Shown: positions 19,169 through 31,260 of the stretch, piece after piece
Position numbering within the stretch: the stretch's first letter is position 1
How the letters are laid out: each line of letters begins with the position of its first letter
Origin: Prostheceraeus crozeri
Taxonomy: Eukaryota > Platyhelminthes > Polycladida > Euryleptidae
Assembly: GCA_907163375.1 (NCBI GenBank)
Contig: CAJQUW010007056.1
Span: forward strand, 124,001-188,000
Length of the DNA: 64,000 nucleotides
Reading direction: 5' to 3'
The notes under the pieces: generated by a model
What the model saw: only the letters and a program-made list of their open reading frames with translations
Databases searched by the model: none
Told to the model about the DNA's origin: nothing
Position numbers and translations under genes: made by a program

Positions 19169-21735
19169 GAAAGTCTCATTTTCGGCCTCGTTCCCTGCAT
19201 AAACTCGTTCTGGCTGCCGGACTATGAGGTGTGCATGATTTGTTGAAAGTCTCATTGTCGGCCTCGTTCCCTGCAGAAACTCGCTGTGGCTGCCGGACTA
19301 TGAGGTGTACATCATTCTTTGAAAGTCTCATTGTCGGCCTCGTTCCCTGCAGAAACTCGTGCTGGCTGCCGGACTATGAGGTGTACATCATTCTGTGAAA
19401 GTCTCATTGTCGGCCTCGTTCCCTGCAGAAACTCGTGCTGGCTGCCGGACTATGAGGTGTACATCATTCTGCGAAAGTCTCATTTTCGGCCTCGTTCCCT
19501 GCAGAAACTCGTGCTGGCAGTCGGACTATGAGGTGCACATCATTCTGTGAAAGTCTCATTTTCGGCCACGTTCCCTGCAGAAACTCGCTCTGGCTGCCGG
19601 ACTATGAGGTGTACATCATTCTGTGAAAGTCTCACTTTCGGTCTCGTTCCCTGCAGAAACTCGTGCTTGCTGCCGGACTATGAGGTGTACATCATTCTGT
19701 GAAAGTCTCATTTTCGGCCACGTTCCCTGCAGAAACTCGTTCTGGTTGCCGGACTATGAGGTGTACATCATTATGTGAAAGTCTCATTGTCGGCCTCGTT
19801 CCCTGCAGAAACTCGTGCTGGCTGCCGGACTTTGAGGTGTACATCATTATGTGAAAGTCTCATTGTCGGCCTCGTTCCCTGCACAAACTCGTGCTGGCTG
19901 CCGGACTATGAGGTGTACATCATTCTGTGAAAGTCTCATTGTCGGCCTCGTTCCCTGCACAAACTCGTGCTGGCTGCCGGACTATGAGGTGTACATCATT
20001 CTGTGAAAGTCTCATTTTCGGCCACGTTCCCTGCAGAAACTCGTTCTGGTTGCCGGACTATGAGGTGTACATCATTATGTGAAAGTCTCATTGTCGGCCT
20101 CGTTCCCTGCAGAAACTCGTTCTGGTTGCCGGACTATGAGGTGTACATCATTCTATGAAAGTCTCATTTTCGGCCACGTTCCCTTCAGAAACTCGCTCTG
20201 GCTGCCGGACTATGAGGTGTACATCATTCTGTGAAAGTCTCACTTTCGGTCTCGTTCCCTGCAGAAACTCGTGCTGGCTGCCGGACTATGAGGTGTACAT
20301 CATTCTGTGAAAGTCTCATTTTCGGCCACGTTCCCTGCAGAAACTCGTTCTGGTTGCCGGACTATGAGGTGTACATCATTATGTGAAAGTCTCATTGTCG
20401 GCCTCGTTCCCTGCAGAAACTCGTGCTGGCTGCCGGACTTTGAGGTGTACATCATTATGTGAAAGTCTCATTGTCGGCCTCGTTCCCTGCAGAAACTCGT
20501 TCTGGTTGCCGGACTATGAGGTGTACATCATTCTGTGAAAGTCTCACTTTCGGTCTCGTTCCCTGCAGAAACTCGTGCTGGCTGCCGGACTATGAGGTGT
20601 ACATCATTCTGTGAAAGTCTCATTTTCGGCCACGTTCCCTGCAGAAACTCGTTCTGGTTGCCGGACTATGAGGTGTACATCATTATGTGAAAGTCTCATT
20701 TTCGGCCACGTTCCCTGCAGAAACTCGTTCTGGTTGCCGGACTATGAGGTGTACATCATTCTGTGAGTCTCATTTTCGGCCTCGTTCCCTGCAGAAACTC
20801 GTGCTTGCTGCCGGACTATGAGGTGTACATCATTCTGTGAAAGTCTCATTTTCGGCCACGTTCCCTGCAGAAACTCGTTCTGGTTGCCGGACTATGAGGT
20901 GTACATCATTATGTGAAAGTCTCATTGTCGGCCTCGTTCCCTGCAGAAACTCGTGCTGGCTGCCGGACTTTGAGGTGTACATCATTATGTGAAAGTCTCA
21001 TTGTCGGCCTCGTTCCCTGCACAAACTCGTGCTGGCTGCCGGACTATGAGGTGTACATCATTCTGTGAAAGTCTCATTGTCGGCCTCGTTCCCTGCACAA
21101 ACTCGTGCTGGCTGCCGGACTATGAGGTGTACATCATTCTGTGAAAGTCTCATTTTCGGCCACGTTCCCTGCAGAAACTCGTTCTGGCTGCCAGACTATG
21201 AGGTGTGCATGATTTGTTGAAAGTCTCATTGTCGGCCTCGTTCCCTGCAGAAACTCGCTGTGGCTGCCGGACTATGAGGTATACATCATTCTGTGAGTCT
21301 CATTGTCGGCCTCGTTCCCTGCAGAAACTGGTGCTGGCTGCCGGACTATGAGGTGTACATCATTCTGTGAAAGTCTCATTGTCGGCCTCGTTCCCTGCAC
21401 AAACTCGTGCTGGCTGCCGGACTATGAGGTGTACATCATTCTGTGAAAGTCTCATTGTCGGCCTCGTTCCCTGCACAAAATCGTGCTGGCTGCCGGACTA
21501 TGAGGTGTACATCATTCTGTGAAAGTCTCATTGTCGGCCTCGTTCCCTGCACAAACTCGTGCTGGCTGCCGGACTATGAGGTGTACATCATTCTGTGAAA
21601 GTCTCATTGTCGGCCTCGTTCCCTGCAGAAACTCGTGCTGGCTGCCGGACTATGAGGTGTACATCATTCTGTGAAAGTCTCATTGTCGGCCTCGTTCCCT
21701 GCACAAACTCGTGCTGACTGCCGGACTATGAGGTG
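19169..21735 (+). repeat. 76-bp satellite array, about 34 copies
   Basis: Head-to-tail units of 76 bp (GAAAGTCTCATTGTCGGCCT, CGTTCCCTGCAGAAACTCG, TGCCGGACTATGAGGTGTAC). Most differ by a few bases; variants such as GGCCACG for GGCCTCG and TTCTGGTTG for GCTGGCTG recur in blocks, showing higher-order duplication. At least two units lack four bases (near 20764 and 21296). Open frames across it are repeat translations. It sits in intron 1 of the host gene. Confidence 0.97.
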
Positions 21736-22780
21736 CAGTGCCTTTACATTATCCGAGTTTTTAAGAATATTTTGCATTATTCAATTTCAACATTCAATGA
21801 CGTCAATCTTCTGGTATGCCACACCAGTCCACAATTGCTTTGACGCTGGAGGCCTACGTGCTGAAAGAATTACATAATCTTTACATCCATCGGCTGTTTG
21901 TGACGTTCTGTTGAAGTGTGAATCTAGTACACATGCAGGACATCCATTAAATCGTTTTGTTCCGGATATATTCACTTTTATCGATCATTGCCGACTACCA
22001 GCTCGTCGCGCAGAGAGCAGAATGAAGGCATGTTGGGCAGTTTTCCACGTCGATGTGAGCACATTTGTCATGTCTTCACTTCATTTCAATATCTGATGTT
22101 CTGTCTTTTATATCTTCATTTGAAAAGTATTCAGAATTGGATGCTTGCTCAGAATTGATTTTTTTCGAAATAAATAAATGCATTCTATTCAATGTAAAAG
22201 AAGCCTGAGACAGCGACACACCTATAGAGAGGTCACCAGTTCGATCCACAATCTAATCTCTACAAGGCCCTATCTTACTTAAGGTTCAATGTCATCGATT
22301 AAGGTGATTATCATGCAGTAAACATCACTAGGCACCAACAGCGTCTTGCCATGGACCTCAGCTCAGTATCCTTGCCAAGTAGGCAGCGATTATTTTTCTC
22401 GTCTATAATATGATCCGATCGGTGATTAGACGTTCTAATACTTCAGTTTTTATGTCTGCGATAGTCCAACATTTAGTCCTTAAATACGGCGATTAACGAT
22501 GTAAGAAGGAGATTGTAATGTCTTTTGCAAACTGATCCTGGAGTGCATTGAAACGATTAACACTTTGTGTTCAACTTTCTAAGACGATTGGAGCTCCCCA
22601 TTCCAATCCTAAAGTACCTGTTCAGTTTAGACATTCCATAGACATCTAGGATGACAACATCATGTCACAAATTAGATAGAAATCACTCACATTGAGTGAG
22701 AAATAAATGAGACACGAGGAGAAACGCTGTGTCTGATTTGTGATCATTGGCCAGCATCGCCTAACTGCGCAACATTCATA
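21736..22780. other. no gene seen
   Basis: Intron 1. A B-box-like AGTTCGATCC at about 22236 is too isolated to call a SINE. Confidence 0.5.
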
Positions 22781-22928
22781 CTCTGTAAATCGCTTAATAC
22801 CAATCACATACGAAAGCAAGTGACAATTCGTATGAAAAACATACCAGATCTCTGTAAACATACGAGAATCTCGTATCAAATGTTAGCTTCAACTTGTATG
22901 TAATTTTGGTATCCAGCGATTTACAGTG
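22781..22928. mobile_element. TA-flanked MITE, CACTGTAAATCGC family, 148-bp deletion copy
   Basis: TA flanks at 22779-22780 and 22929-22930. Ends CTCTGTAAATCGC and GCGATTTACAGTG are inverted. It is an internal-deletion derivative of 54745-55739, keeping the CATACGAAAG and AACATACCAGAT segments. Confidence 0.85.
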
Positions 22929-22930
22929 TA

Positions 22931-23432
22931 GAAGAAACAAAGCTGCAAAGAGTTGAATGCGCCACTCCCAGCGATGTGCATTTCCAAAGAGAATATAAGT
23001 CAGAAAATTTGAGTGTTTTCCCTGGGAGAAGTCATTTTACCTAGCCAGCCACATTCAAGTGCATCTTGGTCTGTGTCTTCTGCTTCCAATCACTGAGATC
23101 GCTGCACTATTCGAGATGTCAATACGGAAATGTCCTTTAGAATAACTAAACTGAGCGGTAATTCAATAGGCGAAGAATTTTTGATTTTGCAGTGGATCGT
23201 TAAGCAATATCATGCAAGCAGGTTTACTAGTACAAATTGACAATATTCCAAAGTATTTCTCAGCGTTTTGATTGGCTACAATGCATTTTCCATTTGAAAG
23301 AGACTATGTGACACACGCAGCTGGATAATTACAAAACTTTTTTTTGAAAAATTCTATAACAATTATAAGAGTTTCTCAACATGCCTATGTTACTAACTAG
23401 GATTTAATGCGCTCAAAAAATCGGCTTCTAAA
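22931..23432. other. no gene seen
   Basis: Intron 1 sequence without recognisable features. Confidence 0.5.
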
Positions 23433-24702
23433 CAGGGTTGGCTTTTTGCCGGCTAAAACTGGTTTTTGGTACTAAGTAAAAAACTGGTAAAAACCGGCTA
23501 AAATTAAAACTCCGAAAAATCATTCTATTTCTTCACGAAATGATTGACAGCAAGTTGTAGTTTGAGTATTACTATACATGCGGGTTTGCAGATTAGAACT
23601 CTTATCTTGCAAAACGTGACATTTTTTCTCTGATAGAACCATGTGGTATGTTTTTATTACGAACAACATGCGATGTTGTCTTTGTTTACGATTGCTCTAC
23701 CATTTTCTTGTGCCTGTAGAACAAATGTAGACTTCAGCACCATTTTGGCCCTTTAGTTTATTCAGAAGCTGTTAGACACTTCCGAAATGATCATCAAACG
23801 AATGTGCTTTTAGGTCAGAGAATGTAATTTCGTTAAATCCAAAAAAATGAAAATAAATGAATGAATGAAACTGGTTTATACATAACTAGATTACGCAAAC
23901 TCGTTTCTTCATGTGGACGAGCTTCAATAATCCCACTGTCATTCTTCGTGCTGAGTGGTCAGCAAGAATGCAGAGTGTATTTTGATAGTAGCTTAGGTTT
24001 CATCAGATCTAGATTTGTACCGAGGTCTCATGAAGGTAGAGAGAACCCTCTATCAAAAGGCCTCTGCACCGGAAAGTCTCAGCTCCCAAATGAAGGACTT
24101 AGAATGTATTTCTACTTTTTTTTAGAAATTTACGGTACTAAATGTACTAATGCTTGTGACTGGAGCGGAAAATCATGTTTTGGAGGAACAAATAATAATT
24201 AAATAACATAGTTCGCAGCAGCCATCTTGATAAAGTGAGGTATGGTGTAACTTTGAACAGCTTCAGTTACAATCTCTACAAAAGAACATTTCCAATAAGC
24301 TGTAAAATTGATCGTTGTTAATAGAATCTGAGAGGGACAAACAATCGTGACATTCACGTGCACGCCTTAAATGAATGCACAGGATCTTTTTAACAATGTT
24401 TTTTTATAATAATTCATGTTCTTACACTAATACTGGGAACATATTCTTGATTAAAATATGAAATTCATAAGATGTAAATTGTGAAAATATAGGCGAAAAG
24501 GTTTATCGAATCATAAAAGGTAAAATGAACTTATTATGACTAACGTTCATTTAAAGTAAGGAGTGACGATGATCCCTTTGCATATACCCAAAACAAATAG
24601 TAGTAATGCTGGAAAAATAGTTTTAGCCAGTTTTTGCCAGTTTCAGCCGAAAAACGTTACAAAAGCTGATGGTTTTTACCAGATTTTTACCGGCCAACCC
24701 TG
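23433..24702. mobile_element. non-autonomous hAT element, CAGGGTTGGC ends
   Basis: 1270 bp with ends CAGGGTTGGC and GGCCAACCCTG, flanked by 8-bp near-duplicates CTTCTAAA (23425-23432) and TTTCTAAA (24703-24710), 7 of 8 matching. An 8-bp target and CAGGG start are typical of hAT. Subterminal GCCGGCTAAAACTGG / CAGTTTTTGCCAG words are the likely transposase sites. No transposase frame. Confidence 0.85.
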
Positions 24703-24854
24703 TTTCTAAATGAACATCATGTGTCGTTTCTCTCCTGTTAATCAACTCATTTTTTCAATTGGTAGCCTCAAAAGCAATGCTGTAAAATCAAGCGCTGTGT
24801 TGTAGGATGGATGTTATTTCTGCTTTGATTTCGACCGTGAAAGGCAAAGCAACG

Positions 24855-25031
24855 TCAGTTGATGCTAAAAACAGCTTTCGTCTCTCCTTGAAATTTATTG
24901 ACCAGATTAAAATAGTTAATTAAAAGATATGTGTCTTTTATATTAAAAGATATACATATCTTTTAATTAACTATTTTAATCTGGTCAATAAATTTCAAGG
25001 AGAGACGAAAGCTGTTTTTAGCATCAACTGA
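24855..25031. repeat. perfect inverted repeat, 78-bp arms
   Basis: Arms 24855-24932 and 24954-25031 appear identical over all 78 bp when one is reversed; the spacer is 21 bp and itself holds TTTTATATTAAAAGATATA. Such perfection implies a very recent event. Outer flanks (TCAGTTGATGC) lack a clear target duplication. Confidence 0.9.
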
Positions 25032-25676
25032 AGTATGAAGAACCTCCTGTTGGCGGCCATCCTGTATGCAAAGCAACGTATTTCTAATCAAGTTTTGCCT
25101 TAGCATACTCATGTGAACAATTTAAGATCCGCATATATTTGTTTGATATAAGTTATCTACTTTGAATAGGAAAAATAAGACTGTTAGGGTATTTTCACGA
25201 TGGACTTACAAGCTACATGCCGATATATCGAACATCTAATCGACATCAAATCAGATACCTCTCGTATATGACACAGCTAAACAACGAATATCAAAATGCG
25301 TTGAAAAAATCAACGTTGTTCCAAAAGATTCGGGTCGAAATGTTGCCAAATGCCAACAATATCAATAAATCAACATTTTACCATGTTGAATGCCGCGTTT
25401 GGAGGCAATTGAATTTTGAATTTTAGATCTTTAAAGACTCTATTTGTAGGCATTTTTGAAGTTTATAAATTTGTAATGAATACGAAAATGCATGTATTTT
25501 CTTATTCATTATGATTAAAAGATCAATACGTTCGATTCTGGGGCAAAGAAGTTTGTGTACGCCCATTGCCAGAAAGCAGCATTGTTTCATATTAATTAAA
25601 ATATTCCTAAATGATTTTCGGACTTACTAATGACGAAATCAAATGATTTGTCTGAATTTGAAAGTGCGAGATAACT
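25032..25676. other. no gene seen
   Basis: Intron 1. GGTCGAAATGTTGCC near 25334 recalls GGTCGAAATGTCGCC near 40117, a short shared word. Confidence 0.4.
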
Positions 25677-26752
25677 TGTCAATTCACCTTATACACAATC
25701 ACTGTCATCATATCATCGACCAGAACACATGAAAATAATGACACGCAATGTTAACTATACACAGACAATACAATAAAAGTCATGAAATAAATAAATAAAT
25801 AAATAATTGAACAATTACTGAATTAATAGTAACAATTAATACCAAGAAAAAAAGGGGAAAAGGGCAAAAGGTGAAGTAAATAACAAACTAGTTAGCACCA
25901 TGGTAAAGAAAGGGAATGTTTCAGTTCCTTTTGCACACAGAGGGCTGGACGCATGTATGATATGTAAAGAGACTCTAAAATAGGTAAGAGAAAAGAATAC
26001 TTTGATACTTTTGATACTTTGATACTTTGATACTTGAATACTTGGTTTTTGGCCCTGCCCGCAAACAGGTCCTTTTCGAGGTGACCATACTCTGAATATT
26101 ATACGTCGACGTGTTGTGTCATTGACTCAAACAGTGTATCCAGCTGCAGAGCCTGTGCTTGTGTGCCACACTAGACGTATTCCTGTACCACGTCTGAAGG
26201 ATCCCGTACCACCTCTTAGTCGCACCTGCCTCATATACAAGTTCACATGTGACTGCGGACACAGGGCGCACTGAGAGGTGTCTCGGGATTCGTATTCGTG
26301 AACACTTTCCCAAGTGGCTGGAGGTTGGACGAAGCCGACCTCGTTCTTCTGTTGCTCCGTCCAGTGCTATATGTAGACATGTCATTTCCTCTAATCGTTT
26401 TATTGGTAACGTTTTTTCCTCTTACTTTTGTGTTTTGAGTTTCTCAAAGTATTCTTTTCTCTTACCTATTTTAGAGTCTCTTTACATATCATACATGCGT
26501 CCAGCCCTTTGTGTGCAAAAGGAACTGAAACATTCCCTTTCTTTACCATGGTGCTAACTAGTTTGTTATTTACTTCATCTTTTCTTGGTATTAATTGTTA
26601 CTATTAATTCAGTAATTGTTCAATTTTCTATTTATATATTTATTTCATGACTTTTATTGTATTGTCTGTGCATAGTCAACATTGCGTGTCATTATTTTCA
26701 TGTGTTCTGGTCGATGATGCTATGACAGTGATTGTGTACGAGGTGAATTGAC
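25677..26752 (+). mobile_element. Penelope-like element C with long inverted arms
   Basis: Arms of about 310-325 bp (25677-26003 and 26446-26752) are inverted copies of each other, over 85% alike by eye. The spacer encodes on the plus strand IPVPRLKDPVPPLSRTCLIY, KFTCDCGHR and, in another frame, GRTERCLGIRIREHFPKWL, RPRSSVAPSSAICRHV: a GIY-YIG endonuclease end of a Penelope-like element, with one frame change inside. Penelope-like elements are known to insert with a flanking inverted copy of their own 3' region, which explains the arms. Confidence 0.75.
26001..26044 (+). repeat. TTTGATAC simple repeat
   Basis: About five runs of the word ACTTTGATACTT at the inner edge of the left arm. Confidence 0.85.
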
Positions 26753-27579
26753 ATTACGTGAACTGATTTTCTGTAGCTTACATGTCTGTGTTTATGTCAC
26801 AACGGTGGTACTCCTCGTGAAGAGAGGCCGCGAAAGCGCTCAGGAGAAATAAATATGATGAATACATTGGTGTTACTTTGTCTGTGAGAGGATGATGTTG
26901 ATTGTATCATCGACGAGTTAACTCGTCTTGGCAATGGAGACAAGGATCCCATGACGAGTTAGGTCGTCATCGACAGTGAAAGTGTTGATGAACATTTCTC
27001 AGATGTTTTCTCATATGAATGCTATCATGCATATGTGAATCATTGCAGCAGCACGCAATATCATGGACACCGGTGCTTTTGATCACTAACTTGATGGCTG
27101 AGCAAGGACTATCTTGCCAGTGAGCTTGAGGATACGGAACGTGGATAGTTATGGTGCAGCTGTTGCTGAGAAACTGGGAGAATGAGACAAGTTATCGTCT
27201 GACGATCATTGCTCGTCATTGTCAATCGTGGTAATGTAGGATGTCATACAAAACTAACGAATTGCTTGTCAATGGTGGAGTTATCGCAATCTGGGATTCG
27301 TCGAGACCGAAGGTTGAGACTACAGTAAGCATAGAGTGCGATACCCACAGAATTAGACAGGTCGTCTCTTCTTCCGTTTGACTAGAAGGGAAGCATTGGA
27401 ACGTGCAACGTTATTGAAATGGCACAATCTGCTGACATAATACCATAGCAATCGAACAATGAGCAGCCAGTTCAGCATTAAACACGCCAAATTGTGCAAA
27501 GTTTCTGTGACTGTTATCAACCGGATCACACAGCAAAGAGACACAGTCGATGTCAAGTTCTACAGAGAAGTTTGTGAAC
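26753..27579. other. no gene seen
   Basis: Intron 1; contains GACGAGTT/AACTCGTC words (about 26910-26965) forming a small inverted pair, otherwise nothing. Confidence 0.45.
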
Positions 27580-27880
27580 GTTTTTTCATGCGCCTGCTAA
27601 CTTTTTTAAAAATGATCGGAGGTCCCAACATTATCGAGAAAACTTTTGCGCAATGATCTGAATTCTTCGAATCTGAAGGAGTCGTGGCGATCGGAGCATT
27701 TTGAAGGAATTTAGAACAATCCGCAAGCGACGCACGACTATTTTTCCTATCTCTGCAAGGTATTAAAAATTTCTTTTTGCCCACTTATTAAGTTCCTGCA
27801 TGTGCCATTTGTTTGAATCAGTTTGCACTTCTAGCAAAGTGACACAGATAAACAATCTAATTCTGTGGCGATACCTTCTT
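27580..27880 (+). repeat. 300-bp dispersed repeat, copy 1
   Basis: Matches the reverse complement of 47030-47335 over its whole length (shared words GCGCAATGATCTGAA, CCGCAAGCGACGCACGACT, TTTTTGCCCACTTA). No frame, no clear ends; an unclassified family. Confidence 0.8.
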
Positions 27881-28490
27881 GCTTGACAGCGTGGCGGAAT
27901 GAATTGCACGGTTTCAGCACGCTGTCATACATTGGGGTGCTGATAAAACGCTAAGCTAACGCATTCCTCATGAAATATGACTGAGTTACACAGTAAAACT
28001 TTTCTGGGCAGGCAGTACATGTAGATGAATATCACTGATAATAATTCGATTTCTATTCATTGAGATAACAAACATAGAAGTGAACTTTCTATGGTATTGT
28101 TAATTTCTATGATAACAAAGTCCTGGCTTACCGTTTACAGAAATCTCAAAGTGAATGCTGTCTTAGCGCTGTTCATCCAAATGTCCTTGTTCTACTTCTA
28201 TGTACTGAAATAAACGTTTGCATACAACGAATACATTGCATACAAACACGTAAGAGATTTTAGCAGCCATGTGGCGATAATTTATATGCACGATATTATA
28301 TTTAGATTTATTAATGCACGATCTATATTTTATCTTATTTATATTTGGATAGTTATTGAACGATGAAGGTCATTTATCGTCCGTTGAGCAATAATGGAGG
28401 GTTTCATACAAAACTAACAATTGCTAACTGCTTATTATTCCTTGAGTGTATTTTTCACTGATCCGAATATATTTCTCCCTCCTTCCCGTC
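27881..28490. other. no gene; CATAGAA motif
   Basis: Contains ACTTTCTATGGTATTGTTAA followed by TTTCTATG at 28084-28111, found identically at 52225-52252 and inverted, diverged at 11942-11987. Confidence 0.6.
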
Positions 28491-28497
28491 TACTTAC

Positions 28498-28654
28498 CGG
28501 CCTTCACTTTGCCTCGCTCCTGATCGCCTTTAGTGATCTTGGCGGCACCTCCGGTGGCATCTTCGTTCGGTGAGACACCGCGACCGATCGGAGCGTTCCT
28601 TCTCTGAGTCAGTGGAGCACCATCTACCTCATCCTTTGACTCTGCTGAGCCCAT
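28498..28654 (-). CDS. host gene, first coding exon (myristoylation-type start)
   Basis: 52 codons plus one base, from ATG at 28654 (AAGATGG, good Kozak context) to a CCG|GTAAGT donor at 28498/28497. It begins MGSAESK, matching the N-myristoylation signal MGxxxS with a following Lys. The rest is polar and low in structure (APLTQRRNAPIGRG ... ITKGDQERGKVKA). A possible acceptor (TCTCAATACAG) ends 8 bases before the ATG, so an upstream untranslated exon is likely. Joined with 17169-16967 and 12696-12220 the protein has about 278 residues. Myristoylation predicts membrane attachment; the family is not recognised. Confidence 0.7.
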
Positions 28655-28670
28655 CTTGTGATCTGTATTG

Positions 28671-31199
28671 AGACAGAGTCCCGTCGTGCTTCCTGAAGCC
28701 TCCACTACACGCCCGCTTGTGCCAAGCAGTCCAAATACTCGATGCTGCTTAGTCTGCGACGTCTTTTGGTAATCTTTATCTGTCAGTAGCTTTCTAACAT
28801 ACGCCCACAGTGCAGCAAAGGGATTAATCTTGCTAGTTCAGCTGCTTATTGTAAATATTGCTTGACCCATGTATTACGGACAGATGCGAGTTAATCTTCT
28901 AATCTGAGAGCAGCTTGAACATCCAGTCAGTAATCGCGATGATTTGGTGTAGCATTAAGAATTTCGTGCCTGTTTTCACGGTCATGGACCCACGTATCTA
29001 AACTATGAGGGGCTTATGACAAGATCAAAATCTTTATAGTCAGAAGGAATTATGTTTTCGTATTGCAAAAGATCATTCTTAAACAAAACAATACTTTGAT
29101 CAATAAAGACGACCATAAATCATAATGTTCTCGGAGGAAGCGTTTACGAAACAATGTTAGAGATTGCTGCATCTGCGCAGCAGTCTCTTTATCAACTAGG
29201 TATGTGAAGTCGATGCCAAACACATCCAGGGTTGAAAAATAATAATTGGATGAGTTTAAAGTAATTTATTAGAGTTATTTTAGAGTAATCAATTAATTAT
29301 AATTCGTGATTATTAAAGTTTCTTCCTTCTGGTGATGACAAAAGAGCTGGTCGATATAAAAAATTACAACAACAACAAAATACATTTTACAAATACTTGG
29401 GTTCCTAATTTTGATGTTTAAAAAATGACCGATGTTAAAAAAAGAGAAGAACGAATAACAGTGCGCAGTTCTTGAAGCTGCTGGCATATCAAAGAGAAAT
29501 TGCTTCGATTGAGCATCTCTCGCTTACTCAGACGACTGATTTTCGTAGTTAATGAAAAAGTTGAATTCCGTTTCCCAGAGATGTTAAACTTTGCTAGTGC
29601 TGTCATTTTAGCAATCAAGTGACTTTTTAAAATTAGTTATTGAGTTTTAACGTTTTGTCCTTCCCTTCGCACTTCGAAATGAGAGCAGCAGAACATGTCA
29701 TTCCATTAAAATAATAAAACAAAAAATGCTTTTTCTGATTCATAGCTGCGTCGATTTCGTTACTGTCCAAGCGGTTGCATCTCTGCCTTCAACATCGAAG
29801 ACAAAAAGTTCGAGACCAGCAACTAAGTTTGTCGAAGGAAGATATCGGCAGAGTATCCGGTTTTATCTGGGGAATTTTTAGAGAACGACTTCTCAACGAC
29901 GAAGACGACTTCAAAACGACGTAGAAATCTTTCTTAATTGATTTCTACAATATCAGCAGCTATATCTGCATTTTTCCAGCAAGACCACGCCTAAATGTTC
30001 ATTGTCATTTAAATTAACTAAATGATGCTGTAAACCAGAGCTGTCAAACAATGCTCCAGTCCCTATGTCCACATCAATGTTTTGGTTATTATGTAATGAT
30101 TATTTAGCATGTGGACATAAGTCATTTTGCTGTAATCTTCTATCGTATTTATTGCTCAACAATGTGCTAAAAGTAGTCTATTTCATCACTCGTCAATACT
30201 GATGAAAAAATGTCAAACAAAGTTTGCAAGTAAGTTGACAATGCAAACGAAAATGAGCACGAAAGAATAGTTAAGCAAAGAAAATTATTCCATGGTTTTA
30301 TCAGCTGCAGATTTCAAGTCAATGTTGGTATCAATGTTACTGAAGGACCTGAGCAAATGGGACACTCAAACTGTTGCATCAGACTTTCAGCATTTGCGTC
30401 TATTTGATATTCGGTTAAGTATACAACCTGTGAGTTGCATTTCTGATTATCGCATAGTCATAACACACTTCAATTTCACATTTTTGACAATGCCCGTGAT
30501 GTCAGGAACTACTTCTAAACTGTTATCGCAATAATCATTTCACTGTCATTTATCATGCGCTGTTGTCACCTGATAGCAATTATCACAAACATCCTGACCA
30601 AAAACGCGATTCTTCTTGTATACAGTCGGTTGTGTAGTGCCGTCTTCGACAATATGCTAACCATCTGAATGAATTGGCTAATTAGCATATTTATGAAATG
30701 TTGCATTCACCAGAAAATGAAAAATAATCCGTTGTCAGTTAATGTAAATGTAATATAACGTGAATCTTCCTAATTCGATTAAATCCAATATGAACTCTAA
30801 TATTGCGAATTTTTTTCAATATCATTCAACTACCGTCACATAGGAAATATTGTTTCACGTATTCAGACGACTTTTGCTCAATAATACATGGAGAAAACAT
30901 ACATTTTACCACATTTAAAAGGCAGTATAGACATGATTTTAGTTATCCTATTCCAAACAATAGGTAAATGGCAGATTTTTCCTTATTCCAACATAAATCA
31001 TTGAAAAGCATTATCATTCAAGCCTCCTCGAAGTCAAGTGAGCATCTGGTTTACATCATAGCTCATATCATCCCCTATATTAGGCCCTATACATCTCCCT
31101 ACCACACACCTCTCATAAGAGTGATTGTGATAGGTTCCTTAACCTCATGCCAACGGCAGACATTGAATCTGTCAGAAATTTAGAACTTATCGTCGAGCA
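28671..31199. other. no gene seen
   Basis: Upstream of the host gene's first coding exon; its promoter and any 5' non-coding exon should lie here, but I cannot place a TATA box or initiator with confidence. ACGAC-rich words at 29885-29925 are the only local repeat. Confidence 0.45.
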
Positions 31200-31260
31200 A
31201 CGCAGAAGTAGAGCTGGATTAATCAATCATAATCACAATCACGTCATTGAAATTTGATTA
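31200..31260. repeat. AATCA-rich repeat around a LINE insertion
   Basis: AATCAATCATAATCACAATC type sequence here recurs at 31805-31900 and 32394-32455. The LINE piece at 31261-31804 seems to sit within this low-complexity DNA. Confidence 0.65.

Noticed and set aside
19319-19531. Repeat-containing proteins in the satellite
   Set aside because: Translation of the 76-bp unit; 76 is not a multiple of 3, so frames change with each unit.
19169-21735. CRISPR array
   Set aside because: Repeats are contiguous 76-bp units without unique spacers, and the context is eukaryotic.
22170-22330. tRNA-derived SINE
   Set aside because: Only a B-box-like AGTTCGATCC is present; no A box at a proper distance.
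23861-24202. 113-residue protein inside the hAT element
   Set aside because: No transposase motif and no homology recognised; chance frame in a non-autonomous element.
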